Source of the DNA: Ricordea florida
Taxonomy: Eukaryota; Cnidaria; Anthozoa; Corallimorpharia; Ricordeidae
DNA: 64,000 nt
NCBI GenBank assembly: GCA_949710005.1
Contig: OX453272.1
Location: 43,344,657-43,408,656, forward strand
Direction: 5' to 3'
Made by a program: the position numbers and the translations under genes. Within the stretch, counting starts at the first letter, position 1, and every line of letters starts with the position of its first letter. Of the stretch, positions 1 to 10,893 are shown one piece after another. Under the pieces are notes generated by a model that saw nothing but the letters and a program-made list of their open reading frames with translations, was not told where the DNA came from and made no database searches.

Positions 1-329
1 TACTTTGTAGGAAGAAATCTAATAATCACAGTGTGAATGTTTTCTATGCTCTACTTAGGAAAGTTATTAAAATAGAAGAATTTATTGTTAAGCAGAAAAA
101 TAAATTGCACCTCCATTTAGCTAAATGGGAAAAAATTTTAGATAAACTTATTAAAGAAAAAGTATGCAATGTCTGCCAATTAATTTTTTTTTTTTATGGG
201 AGACTATACATACTATATGGTGGCCTACCATGAATTATATGCCCCCGCGCGTTAGTTGTGCCGTCTTTGTTTGTTTGGTTTTGTTCTATTTTGTTTGAGG
301 GAAAGTTTAAATATATAACAAAGCACTTG
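1..329. other. AT-rich non-coding stretch
   Basis: No gene is recognised. A 66-codon open frame at 33-233 is Lys/Ile-rich, matches nothing I know and lies in AT-rich DNA, so I do not call it. A poly-T run sits at about 184-194. Confidence 0.5.
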
Positions 330-475
330 ACGTAGGGTCCCGTGGGAAACTAGTTAGTTTTGTTTTCCTTCAAGTCCTGATGTTTCCATCAGGAAACATC
401 ATTCTACATTCTCCGATCAGTAACATCAGTACTCTCGGGAAAACAAAACTAACTGTTTCCCTCGGGACCGTACCT
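330..475. repeat. Hairpin MITE-like inverted repeat
   Basis: Two arms of about 40 bp face each other. The left arm at about 332-368 contains GGGAAACTAGTTAGTTTTG. The right arm at about 434-473 is its near reverse complement. The central spacer itself contains a small hairpin (TGATGTTTCC/GGAAACATCA). There is no coding capacity. It looks like a short non-autonomous DNA element. Confidence 0.6.
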
Positions 476-559
476 TAAGTGTATATTGTTCACCTCCACT
501 TCGGTGAATAATTCTTAATTCAAACAAAGATGGCGCCCGAACAACCAGAGTTTGTACGG

Positions 560-768
560 CAGAGATCTCATGTAGATACCCACCACGAGTCCCATTGTAT
601 GTAATTGTTTCCCTTTACAGCCAGAGATCTCATGTATATACCCACCACGAATCCCCTGAACGTAATTGAATAGTACGTTGACGTAACTGAATGGTGCATT
701 GAATAATTTAACATGTTTTACGAAGTTGGGGACTCGTGGTAGGTATATACATGAGATCTTTCCCGTTT
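560..768. repeat. Triplicated motif, two direct and one inverted copy
   Basis: The motif AGAGATCTCATGTA-GATACCCACCACGA appears at about 562-590, again at 622-650, and inverted at about 727-760. The last two copies would form a stem with a loop of about 75 bp. It is probably a short inverted-repeat element with a partial duplicate. Confidence 0.5.
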
Positions 769-904
769 CTACGTCCTCTGACAAATGCAAATTTCTTTGA
801 GTAGCGGCACTTTTTCTGATATGAATTTAAAGCCGCTTCAGGTTGAGTTCCTTAATTGCTTAATCATGGATCTGGACGTTATTTGAGTTTTACCGGCTGG
901 TTTT

Positions 905-3032
905 GGGAAGTCCACACATGTCCAATATACACAAAAAGATAGCAATCGTCAAGACACTCTCGCCAATGGTTCCACTGGTAAATGATCACCATTCGTCAAA
1001 GAAGCCTTACGATTGCTACCATTGTTACGAATTGAAAGCTCCTAAATCGATTGATATACCATTTGTTAACTGCATCTCAATACTACTTGATAATCGTGCT
1101 TTAGCGATTTGTCGATTGGTGCCATTGGTACCATTGGTTCAAAGCAATTCAAACGGAAAAGTAATTAGTCGATTGGTATACTATTTGTACGCTATATATA
1201 TTAACAACTGAGGGCCGCGCCTAAACTACTTGTCGATTGGTATCCGATTGGTACCAATTAATGGAAAAGGAGGCAACTGATCGGTGCTCCATTTGTAAAC
1301 TACATATATTAACACTTAGAGAGCCGCGCGAAACTGAACTACTTGTCGATTGGTACCAATGCACGTATGGTTTCAATGAAAAAGTAGACAGCCGATCAGT
1401 ATGGCATCAGTTTGTAAACTGCATAAAGCGTGCGAGCCCAGTAGCGCTTACTACAATCTTCTTAAAGAGTGCGAGCCCGCGCACAAGCTAAACACAATGT
1501 GCTAAAAACAATATGTATACCCGGGAGGGGGGGGGGGGTACTTGGGTTAATGTTTGCTGGGTATGTGCCGCTGGCCTCTCAGAGCCCCCACCCCATTTTA
1601 GTCTATTTGTTTGGCCAATTATAGACCCCATCTTAGTCACTTTTTGGAAAATGTAATTTTTGCGATCCCAACTTAGTCACTTTCTATTTATGCATCTACC
1701 TTGTCAATCCTTTAAAAAGCCGGGCCACGTGGTTTTGTGCTATTGAGTAACTGCGCAATATTTAAGTTGTGGTTTTAAGAACGGAATGTAATGCGGTCAA
1801 TGCAAGCTTATTGTTAAATTTAATAAACAACTTTCTGATCTTTTTAACCGAGAATCTTCCCATTTTGATTCCCTATTTACCCCCAAAATTCGAAAATTGG
1901 CGACCCCATTCTAGTAACTCTATTGAAAATGCGACCCCATTATAGTCACTGCAGTTGTGAAAATGCGACCCCATCCAGCGGCACATCCCCATTAGGCTCC
2001 TGTAAGGGAGTACCCCCCCGGGTATGTATATTCCTCGTTCTTAAAGAGTGCGAACACATGCAAAATACAATGTGTTAAATACAATATTCCTCTTTCTTGA
2101 AGCGTGCGAGCCCAAACACACGCTGAATATATTGTCCTAAACGCAATATGCATATTTCTCGTTCTTGCAGCGTGCGAACCCAAAGAAACGCTAAATACAT
2201 ATGTCTATTCTTCGTTATTTAAGCGTGCGTGGCTGGCCAAACACACGCCAGACACAATGTTTATTATCAGTTCTTAGAGCGTGAGAACCCAAAAGTGCTA
2301 AATACTATGTCTATTCTTCGTTTTTAAAGGGTGAAAGCGCCGGAACACCTCGGGCGGAACACACGCTAAACCAGGAGCTCATGGGCTCCTGGTTAAACAC
2401 AATGTATTTTCCTCGTTCTTAAGGTATCACCAAGGGGAAAAGTTGCCATTTTGCATAATTTTACTTTTTTAAATGGTTAGATAAATCTTAAGGTTATCTT
2501 TAAAATTAAAAAAAACTAAATTTAGCGGGCGTATACCTTGATTTATAAGTTCGTGAAGTTTTGTAAACATATCCACATTTTCGAAAAACGGTTGATTTTT
2601 TACCTTTCAAACAGATCGGGTCATAATCTGTAGTTATTAAGCTTCCAAAACATATATGGTTTATATGGATTTTTGTTTCTTCGCGCGGGTGGTCAAATGG
2701 GTTATACTGATACTGTCCGAACCCCACAGCGTGCGAGACTAGAAACGCTAAATACAATGTGTATTCTTAGTTCTAAAGCGGCAGAAGGGGTAAATTCGAT
2801 GTGAACCAATGATACCAATGGCACCAATCGACAAATCGCTTACGCACGGTTCTCAAGTAGTGAGGAGATGCAGTTTGCAAATGGTGTACCAATCAACCGA
2901 GGAGCTTTCCATTCGTACCAATGGTACGAATCGTAAGGCTTCTTTGACGAATGGTGATCATTTTCCAATGGAACCACTGGTGAGAGTGTCTTGACGATTG
3001 GTATCTGTTTGTGTATATGGGACATGTGTGAG
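905..3032. mobile_element. Fold-back element, ~235-bp terminal inverted repeats and internal tandem repeats
   Basis: The segment at about 907-1142 is repeated in inverted orientation at about 2800-3032, with roughly 80-85% identity by eye. The two arms therefore encode the same short open frame on opposite strands, which is an artefact and not a gene. Between the arms is a degenerate tandem array of about 50-60-bp units, each with a core like GCGTGCGAGCCC followed by ACACGCTAAATACAATGT and an ATTCTTCGTTCTTAAA-like segment, at about 1425-2445 and once more at about 2728-2775. No transposase frame is seen, so it is non-autonomous. A second element is nested inside at about 1515-2030. Confidence 0.65.
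1515..2030. mobile_element. Nested MITE with C/G-run termini
   Basis: Its ends are TATACCCGGGAGGGGGGG on the left and CCCCCCGGGTATGTATA on the right. Just inside are complementary stretches related to GTATGTGCCGCTGG (left) and CCAGCGGCACATCCC (right). The interior has repeats of a GCGACCCCATTATAGTCAC type. It interrupts the tandem array of the surrounding fold-back element, so it inserted later. No coding capacity. Confidence 0.6.
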
Positions 3033-3968
3033 AATTGTGCCTTAAACAAGGTCAGGGATAGAAAGCCCGGGCTGCACCTCCCTACTCAAGCATCTGTTAA
3101 ATACCCTCCCCCTCCCCCCTGCGTAGGCAGGGTAGAACAAGCTGTCAGCACATTTTACGTTAACTTTCAATCGAGAAAAAAGCTGCTCGAAATGAAATAA
3201 ATTTATTGGTTGTGGAAACACTCCCGTTACCAATAGGCTTTTCCCTTTTCTCTAGAGCAATGAACCCGAAAAGTTGCCACGAGGAATTATAACAGATAGA
3301 CAAGTGTTTCACAGACGGCCGTGTGACAGCATTATTTTTTATGTAAGAGCTTTTACCATGTTTCACCCAAATCTGTTTGTCTTTTGTGACGAGATAGTTC
3401 TTGTTTTATTTGAAAATGAAATGTCAATATAGTGCCTCGAAAAATTTTGAAATTAACAGAAAACCGAAAGAAGCTAATAATGTAAAAAAAAAAATAGACA
3501 ACTTTGTATCAATGAAAGTTTGAAGTTTGGGATCGCTCCCACAATATCCCAAAATTCTGTAGCGGCTAGAAAAATAACGATAAGATCAAACTGATAAGTA
3601 GATATCTTGCATGCTCGATTTATTGAGAGGAGTACACGTCCTGCCTTTCTAAGGATAAAGCAAATTTATAGAACCAACAAGGAAACTAATTGAAAGCTGT
3701 GAAGTCTTGTCAGCAATTGTTGACACTATATTTTTGATATCAAACGTGTTTCCTTTTCTTCAAATGAGTCGATAGTTTTATCAGTTCTGTATTCAAATGA
3801 TGATATTTTGTCAGGTTTGGGTTAAAAAAAACTATTTCCATTCTTTCCTGCCGTGTTCAAATCCGGGAAGTTGTGATAACAGACAGCAGTATGTTTATTA
3901 CAGACGATCGTCAGTGTTTGCCAATACTGTTCCACACTTGTCCGACTTTCTTCAAAGTTAATTGAGCA
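3033..3968. other. Intergenic, upstream of the unrecognised ORF
   Basis: I see no gene or clear repeat. It is the presumed 5' flank of the ORF that starts at 3969. A polypyrimidine/C-rich run lies at about 3104-3121 and a poly-A run at about 3484-3495. Confidence 0.4.
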
Positions 3969-4589
3969 ATGCAAATTTCTACGGTTTCTAAAATGGATAA
4001 AGAAAGACCGTTATCCAGAGATTTTCATCTAAAGCCTAAGCGGAGAATACGAAGGTTTCTGCTGTGTGGGCTACTTGAAGCTGCCTCGAGTGCAAAAATT
4101 AGACCAAGAGGAAACAAGGTGGCTAATGGCGAATGCTGTGATGAAAAAAGATTAAGTTTTACCGACACGAGCAAATACGTAGAGAGAAGAAGTCAGTCTA
4201 GTGAATCGGAAGTGTTCAAATTTGAGGAAAGGAGCTCGATGGAAAGAATGAACTATGCAACAAGCCTGAAGCAAGCAGAGAATCAAGGCAGAAGTTATGT
4301 ATTGAATGGCAACGAAAACGAGCAATACGACAGTTTTCACCAGTACGATTCAAACGATTACAGCGAAGGAAAGAACAACGACGTTGCTTACATAAGCGAA
4401 AGATCCTACGATTCTGTCTGTAGAAATGGTGGGAAAAGTTATAAGGTTGTTACACTTCCCAAGAAGACTTCTCCGCTGAGGAGATTGAAATTTAACAGTG
4501 TTGTGAACGATACAACAACTTGTAATGATAATGGAGGAAAGACAATTCTCCAAAAGTCACGGAGGAAATCAAGTGATCCGCGAAATTAG
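3969..4589 (+). CDS. Unrecognised Ser/Lys/Arg-rich protein, 206 aa, possibly interrupted by TAG
   Basis: I do not recognise this protein. It starts at an ATG six bases after an in-frame TGA (3963-3965); a second Met at codon 9 is an alternative start. The N-terminus is very basic (KPKRRIRRF at about residues 23-31), followed by a short hydrophobic run. The middle is hydrophilic and rich in Ser, Glu, Asn and Tyr, with a Tyr/Asp-rich patch around residues 117-140. Near the end is SPLRRLKF. It looks disordered with no signal peptide or membrane segment. The frame ends at TAG 4587-4589, but the same frame stays open from 4590 to 5075 (see next feature). It could be a real intronless gene, a gene with a nonsense allele, or a pseudogene. 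Confidence 0.5.
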   Translation: MQISTVSKMDKERPLSRDFHLKPKRRIRRFLLCGLLEAASSAKIRPRGNKVANGECCDEKRLSFTDTSKYVERRSQSSESEVFKFEERSSMERMNYATSLKQAENQGRSYVLNGNENEQYDSFHQYDSNDYSEGKNNDVAYISERSYDSVCRNGGKSYKVVTLPKKTSPLRRLKFNSVVNDTTTCNDNGGKTILQKSRRKSSDPRN

Positions 4590-5075
4590 TTAGGAACAGG
4601 CAACACGGAAGAAAGAGAAGGGAGAACGAGAGAAAGCTGCAAAGAATTTCTACGAGAAGAAAAAAAATGTGATCTACACTTACAGCCCATGAGAGAGTGG
4701 CAAACGTCCCAGTTATTTGCTGTCTCGGGAAAAAGCCAGACTAGCGCAAAAAGCAGCACAACATTTGGAAATTCTTTCTCTTCATTTTATACAGATAGTA
4801 AGGACAGAAAAAACGCACAACGAGTTTCTACGAGAACTGTGGAGTTTGCTTCCAGTAGTGAAATGAATGGCATCACGACAAAAGATGCTTGGGTCGAAAA
4901 GGAAGCCAAGAAATCGACCAACTCCGCGGCGGTTACTAGTCGATGGGCAAGCTTACAAACTGCTGTGAAACTGATTAAACGTCAGTCTGAAAAACCAAAA
5001 ATGCAGGACCCTGCTGCAGCAGCAGAAGAGTACCGGTTAATGATTGAGAATTTAAAAAGATGCGGTGTTCTCTGA
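4590..5075 (+). other. In-frame continuation after TAG (161 codons), possible read-through or broken 3' half
   Basis: Directly after the TAG the same frame continues without a stop for 161 codons to TGA at 5073-5075. An internal ATG lies at 4689, giving 128 codons if translated separately. The product is Ser/Thr/Lys-rich with a helical C-terminal part (SRWASLQTAVKLIKRQ, then an Ala run and EEYRLMIENLKRCGVL at the very end). Composition resembles the upstream half. A frame-preserving intron spanning the TAG is not evident: the plausible acceptor before 4686 paired with a donor at 4573 would remove 113 nt and shift the frame. One 367-residue protein with a nonsense codon, stop read-through, a sequencing error, or two genes are all possible. 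Confidence 0.4.
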
Positions 5076-5815
5076 AAATACTCTAGCATACGCTTCTCAC
5101 TTTATCATTTAATGTCATCGTTTGATCTGATAGACTTAAAATTAAAGGTACTGGTATAGAACTGATGAAAAACACTTTTTGTCAGCTGTTCTGTTAAGAC
5201 GTGTTGGTATAACCACACTGTCGACATAAGTTCTTATACCAAAAATAGAAAGGTCTTAAAAGTCTTTACATGAATCATATTGGTGTAACTGCTGAGGTTT
5301 TGGCGAATGATAATAAGGCACTGGTGAGGTGAAGACTCGGAGTCTATTGCAAGTGGGAGAGATAACCCTGCCGTGCACAGAGGGTAACTTTTGAGTTGCC
5401 CAGTCATTCGTTTTGTCTTTGACTTTGTTTGTTTGTTTGTTTTCTTTTTTTTTCTGGAAGGATCAAACAGCAAGCAAGAATGATGATTGAAAGATCAAGA
5501 GAAAGTCAGTGGGTTAGTTTAGGTAAACATATGATTTCGAGTGCAATTCGGAATAAATGAGCAAAAGTAAATTTTTCAAAGACTAGAAAAATTGCAGTAT
5601 CTCGAAGAACGAGGACAATAAGTTCTCATTTTTTTCCCAATTGCACTCGAATTTACTTGATTACTTTATAACAATATATTTGAAAACCGAATTTCGGCTC
5701 TCAATTTCAACATTTTGCACTTTTTGGGATTAATTAGCGCATAGTTAGTTAACTATGATTAGCGGGATCTTTGCTAAACAGCATGTTGAAATTTTTGCAA
5801 CTCTACGAAATTGAA
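5076..5815. other. Intergenic with one degenerate inverted repeat
   Basis: No gene is seen. At about 5535-5655 the ends GAGTGCAATT and CAATTGCACTCG face each other with related AT-rich interiors. This resembles the palindromic family found at 7718-7800 and 43097-43232. Confidence 0.4.
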
Positions 5816-5819
5816 GGTG

Positions 5820-6125
5820 GACACACGTTTGTGTAGCGGTTAGCCTGTCGGACTGCCGAGCGGGAGGTCCGGAGTACGATCCCTGGTGATGGCACTGTGT
5901 TGTTTCCTTAGTCAAGAAACTTAACTCCGCATTGTCTATCTCCACCCAGGGGGTGGATATGATGTCGATATGATGTCGGGGGTAACCCTCCGATGAACTA
6001 GCATCCCATCCAAGGGGGAGTAACAATACTTGGATACTTCAAGGTACTTCGTGCTACTGAAACCGGGAAATGATCCTGCCGTGTGTGCTATAATATTAAG
6101 GCTTGTGAGCGCCTTTACCCTTTTA
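5820..6125 (+). mobile_element. tRNA-derived SINE (family A)
   Basis: A tRNA-like head with an A-box-like part (GTAGCGGTTAGCCTGTCGG) and a degenerate B box (GGAGTACGATCCC) is followed by a conserved body beginning GGTGATGGCACTGTG and TTGTTTCCTTAG. The same body is found again near 28375. It has no coding capacity and would be copied by LINE-encoded enzymes. Confidence 0.6.
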
Positions 6126-6324
6126 CGAAACTGCACGTGCAAAATACAGTCTGGTAGGCTTTTTTCACGTTCTTTTTACAACAACGTACGAAAAGGGATC
6201 ATTTTTCAAGTTTTCTAGAGGACGTACGAACTGAATGTAACATTTTCTTGAAAAATTGGTTTCGAAATGTAAAAAAAACAAATATTGAGCAATTGTGCAG
6301 TTCTGAAGAATAATGGTTGAGGCC

Positions 6325-6775
6325 ACAAACCCTGGCCGGACCAACACTCAGGTCTTAAGAATAACTGAGGAGAAAGTGTTGCCTTTGTCATGACATCTGT
6401 AAATGGTTAGACTTTGTAGTCTTCTCGGATAAGGACGATAAACTGTAGGACCCGTCTCACAACACTTGTTCCTAATAATCTGTTGGACGTTAAAGAACCC
6501 ACACACTGTTCGAAAACAGTAAGGGACGTAGTTCCCGGTGTGGTGGTCTATCTCTACCGTCTGGTTTCATCTGACAATTCATGCATGGGTTGGGTGAGTG
6601 TGTGAGATCATATATGGACTGATAGCGGCCGCCAGAGGCGTCTTTACATGCAGATGTCCGATCTCACTCAATGGAAGTGTAAAGCGCCTTTAAACATATT
6701 CATATGAAAAAGTGCGCTATATAAATTCATTATCATTATCATTATTAATAATAATAATAATAATAATGAACTTTA
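6325..6775 (+). mobile_element. tRNA-derived SINE (family B), head-truncated
   Basis: From about 6335 the sequence closely matches the SINE at 47728-48077: CCCTGGCCGGACCAACACTC, then GGTTAGACTTT, TCTTCTCGGATAAGGAC and TTCCCGGTGT. The tRNA-like head is eroded here. The 3' end reads GCGCTATATAAATTC and runs into (ATTATC)n and (AAT)n at 6726-6768. Confidence 0.65.
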
Positions 6776-6889
6776 TTTGAGTGTCAACTGTATTTAGCAC
6801 TGCTGTACTAATTGGGGACACTGTAAAGCACAAATGAAATGAAATCAAATCAAATCAAATTATCATTACATTCAATCGCTGCTGACCTA

Positions 6890-7810
6890 GAAGATGCTAT
6901 ATCATATATATGATATAGATATTTGCCATATACTGATGCAAATGCTGCAATCTGATTGGCTGATCTTCTGCTCTCTATCAGACATTATAGTTCACCACTA
7001 AATTTCTTCTATTCTTATTGGTTTAAATTGATCACGTGACGCTATAGTGTTCGTCCACGGAGCTCATAGTACCCTTCCGAGGAAAACACCCAGATGAATA
7101 GTACTCGTCCTTGACAATTTTAATAGATATGGCTACTTGCTTCGCCGAGGTCAGCGAAGAAGATGTAACTACCTTTGTCAATGAGGGAGTACGTTGCGAA
7201 TTGGTGACATGTGTGACAGGTTGTCGTTCGTATGAATAAATATTTGATTGATCTGCATTTAGTGGGTTTTGACTGTTTTTCAACTGTCAAAACCCACTGT
7301 TTTAAGATCATCAAATTTCCGCGGGGTAACTGTCAGCCGATAGTTCCTCGACAGAAGCACTCTGTTGTTTAATTAGAGTGCAGCATTTGTTTGAAGATCA
7401 TTTTCAAAATGGCGACGTTTTCTCGCTTCAGCGAAGTTTGCGGGAAGATTTAGTATTTTTGTATTTTTTCACCGACACATGATTCGTTTATTAAGATTTT
7501 TACTAAAGCAATTAGATTATTCGCTCTCCACTTCTATGAGATGATAGTTGATTCGGCATTCGGTCTCACTCTCCATAGAAAGTTATTCTGAAATTTTATT
7601 GGAAATCAATGAAGCGTTTCGTCTACAAAGCGTGCAGTGTACCACAACGGGCTCAGACAAATAAACAAGAGATCGTCTTTACTACTCGTGCATTTCGTGA
7701 TCTATGGTCACTCGTGAAATTTTGAAAGTTCTCAAATTGCGCTCGCCGAAGCGGCTAGTGCAATTTTAATTAAGAACTTTCAAAAGATCACTCGTGCCTG
7801 GAGCGGGTGA
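6890..7810. mobile_element. TIR-type element, diverged relative of the one at 42776-44107
   Basis: The stretch around 6990-7110 (CACCACTAAATTTCT, TTGATCACGTGACGC, AGTGTTCGTCCACGGAG) and 7240-7290 (TTTAGTGGGTTTTGACTG) is repeated in the same order at about 43490-43760. The right part at 7718-7800 carries a palindromic module (CTCGCCGAAGCGGC flanked by inverted arms) also present in the other copy. No transposase frame remains. Confidence 0.5.
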
Positions 7811-8133
7811 TTCGCTCCTGCTTGTGCCCATGCACTGTTGTTCATACGATTTTCTATACTTACTGACCAAGAGCGAGTAGAATATCGGCATTAGGTCTAG
7901 AGAGTACACACAAAGCGCAGAGAGTTCCGTACAAAAAAGATCAAAGGCCAGTATTCTCCTAGAACGGTTCCGAGAAAGCTTGGCCAATGATAAGACATTT
8001 ATTTCACGACTAGAAACTGCATTTCCATGTACTGAAATATGTCATTCTATGGATTCATTGTTTAGGATATTTCTATACTAGCTATCCATTCGGGAGTATT
8101 GGATTGATTTTTGACCCAAAAATTAATTCATAC
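7811..8133. other. Intergenic, no feature seen
   Basis: I find neither a gene nor a convincing repeat in this stretch. Confidence 0.4.
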
Positions 8134-8282
8134 TTTCCGCCAGGTTGGTCTGAAAGACGAAAACCTAATTTGGAATTGCGCGGGATCATTCGAGACAGTA
8201 CCAGGTCCGATGCTGAGAAAATATTGGCCTTCGCGGGACAAGAAATGAAGACACCGTATTGGTTGATTTAGTTATTGCCTAC
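8134..8282. repeat. Dispersed repeat, second copy upstream of MAP3K4
   Basis: The segment around GGGATCATTCGAGACAGTACC, CTGAGAAAATATTGGCC and ACAAGAAATGAAG aligns without large gaps to 19907-20052, which lies just upstream of the MAP3K4 start codon. There is no coding potential. Confidence 0.5.
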
Positions 8283-8349
8283 CAGATTGCTTTAATTAGT
8301 CATGCGATAACGGCGTGAACTAACCCAGCGCTGACGCAAACTAAAACGC

Positions 8350-8515
8350 AGGGGAATGCACGTGTGAAATAAACTACCCCACACAATGCACGTGCGAACC
8401 ACCTAACACACCTGCACGTGCAAACCACCCAACACACATGCACGTGCCGACTACCCAATGTACATACACGTGCGAACCACTCAATGCACATGCAGACACA
8501 AGCTCAAGCAGTCTG
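8350..8515. repeat. Minisatellite of 26-30-bp units, each with a CACGTG
   Basis: Five to six degenerate units of the form ATGCACGTGCGAACCACCCA lie head to tail. CACGTG occurs at 8359, 8389, 8415, 8441 and 8467, with spacings of 30, 26, 26 and 26 bp. CACGTG is the canonical E-box; whether it is bound here is unknown. Confidence 0.75.
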
Positions 8516-9488
8516 AAACAGAGTAAAGGCCTTAAGAAGAATCCTGCGCACCCGTAAATGAGTAAAGTTAAGCAGAATTAGATGTTTGGCCGTTTCTAGG
8601 GTATTTAGACGGTCTAGACGGATTCTCACCGCGTTTTAATCAATCAATCCTAGCTCAGTGGGCCTAGGAGAAAAAACAATGTTGCTAAAAACGCCAAAGT
8701 GATTTACAAAATTATTGTACAACCCAAAGGGAAAAAAGATATTAACAAGACAAAATTGTCCAACAAAAGCGCCCAGCACCCACTCCCTCCTCCCCACCCT
8801 CCTCAATAATAAAATGGTCCATGCCTTAGCTCTTACAGCGCACATAATTACAATTACAGTTCGGAGTGTCGAAACCAGAGGCTTGTGTTTTTGTTTACAG
8901 CAAAAATTACAATGTTGTTGGTTCTCAAGTTTTGCAAAAACAATTTTCGGTTAACTTGAACGTTAAGCTGAGCTGGAATTGTCGTAAAGAGCAACAAAAA
9001 CATTCAGGGGCACGAACCCTGGGTCCGGTTTCTTGAAAAGCCCGGCCGGTATCTTTACGGACCCGGAGCTCCAGTTTTGAGTCTCAGTCTATCGAATGTT
9101 TGTGTAGTTCTTAACGTGCAAACCAGTCCACCGTACAAATTGACACAGATTCGACTTAAACTTAAGAACCAACAAAATTACAAATCCCGTTATAAATGTT
9201 CCGATCATAAAATAGCTTCCGGGCCGATAAGTTACGTACCCAGACTTTCGAGAAACTGCATGGGCCCAAAGCGGTGAAAACCTGCCAACATGGCCAAAAC
9301 GCTGGGAAATGGAACAAAAATCCCCATTTAAGTTCACTTAATTAATAAAAGTTGAAAGCAAGGTTAGATTTGTTGAGGAATTTATTTATGAAGTTTTTTC
9401 ATAATTCCACACAAAAATTGATAATTTCTACACACGATTGCGCAGGTCCTTTCTGTTAATCGGAAGTTGACGCTTTCTCCGAGACTAA
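8516..9488. other. Intergenic, no gene recognised
   Basis: Several open frames of 60-80 codons overlap on both strands but have no recognisable domains. I see no clear repeat structure. Confidence 0.4.
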
Positions 9489-9609
9489 GGCCTGGTTCAA
9501 ACGTCGAACTTCACATGTGTCGAATCTAATAAAAATGAGAAAAATCTATTGTTTTCCCTCATTTGCAGTAGATTCGGCACATGTGAAGTTCGACGTTTGA
9601 ACCGGGCCC
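9489..9609. mobile_element. Palindromic MITE, copy 1
   Basis: Arms of about 52 bp (left begins GGCCTGGTTCAAACGTCGAA; right ends TTCGACGTTTGAACCGGGCC) flank a short spacer containing AAAATCTATTG. A second copy of the same structure and core is at 19388-19510, and a truncated relative at about 58221-58258. Confidence 0.75.
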
Positions 9610-9716
9610 AAGCCAGTGCCATAAAACTATTTACTCACTAGTTCGCTCGTCGGCGTGTTGATACTGGGAATACTGGCTTCGTTCGTTTTGATATGAACCT
9701 CGTTGCGGTCATCGAT

Positions 9717-9765
9717 ATCATGTACTATTATCATTATCACCATCATCATTATTATCATCATCATT
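9717..9765. repeat. ATC/ATT microsatellite
   Basis: Imperfect runs of ATC and ATT trinucleotides on the + strand. Confidence 0.7.
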
Positions 9766-10547
9766 GTTTGTTTGTTATGTATTGCATTTCTACAGCGCTA
9801 AAACTAGCAAAAATATTCTAAGGAGCTTAACAGCAAACATCTGTGGCAACAATATAAGTCACAAGAGGGAAAACTCACACAGAAAATACAAACTAAGAAC
9901 AAGTGACGCAAGTATATTATCCTCTTGTGTTTTATACTGAACTATAGCATTCTACCAGAGAACAAGAAACGATTGCATGGCTGTTATTTCTCGACCTTTC
10001 GAGTATGTCTTTTTGTTTCCACTAAGCGAAGAAAACGAAGAGTGGACCAAAATTAGAAAACACTTGATAATAGATTTTTTGACCTCCTGAATAATTTTCT
10101 ATATGCTCCCACAAAGGAAAGAAATATTGGAGGGGATCTTAAAACACACTCAATAAAGTATTTCTTTGCCCTTCTGGAAATTTTTTTTCCCACAAGGAAA
10201 GTGATGAGTGGGTGCACCTATATTACAAAACTATAATTAATGAACTATTTCTTTATCTTTCGAGTAAATTTCTCGCAGCTTCCATAAACGAACGAAATAC
10301 AGAATTAAGTGGATACAAATTAAAACGCACTCAATAAAGCATTTTTTGACCTTCTCATAATATTGGAGTGGACCTAAATTTAACGCACTGAATATCTTAA
10401 CCTCAAGAGTAAATTTCTTGTTGTTATGGAATTTATTAAATCCATTTTTGAAATCACAGGTGATCCCTACAATTTGATTGGCCCATAGCAGTGTGATTTA
10501 TTCACGAGTCGCACTATCTTTAGCCTCCTTCGTAGCCGCTTTTAGGC

Positions 10548-10606
10548 TCGTCACGCAACGCTCCTGCCCGCAAAGCGTGGGGGCGGGGAGCGTTGCGTGA
10601 CCGTGA
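10548..10606. repeat. Short hairpin, GTCACGCAACGCTCC family
   Basis: GTCACGCAACGCTCC and GGAGCGTTGCGTGAC face each other around a GC-rich loop. It has the form of a very small palindromic MITE. Confidence 0.7.
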
Positions 10607-10893
10607 CTTCGGCTCGGAACTTGACTAACAAAAATCCTGTAGTAGGACTATTAAATTGTGCGATTTCAAAACTGGATGAAATAAAGTGGAAATTGAAGTT
10701 AGCCTCATGCAATTTTGGCCTGAGATCATACTTGTGATTTCAAATCGAACTCGCGCGATATTTAAAATCACGCGTATGATTTCAGACCAAATTGCACTCC
10801 ACTAAGTTCAACTGACCATTACAAATTATCATTCATAGTGGATGGCGTCGTTTTTATCATAAATTTAATCGTTTCTCTCACGACGCAGTCACT

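Noticed and set aside
903..1211. 102-codon open frame and its partner on the other strand at 2840-3049
   Set aside because: The two encode the same peptide only because they are the two arms of an inverted repeat; no domain is recognised.
4573..4685. Intron removing the TAG in the 3969-5075 frame
   Set aside because: The best donor/acceptor pair would remove 113 nt and shift the frame; the in-frame openness of the intervening bases argues against an intron.
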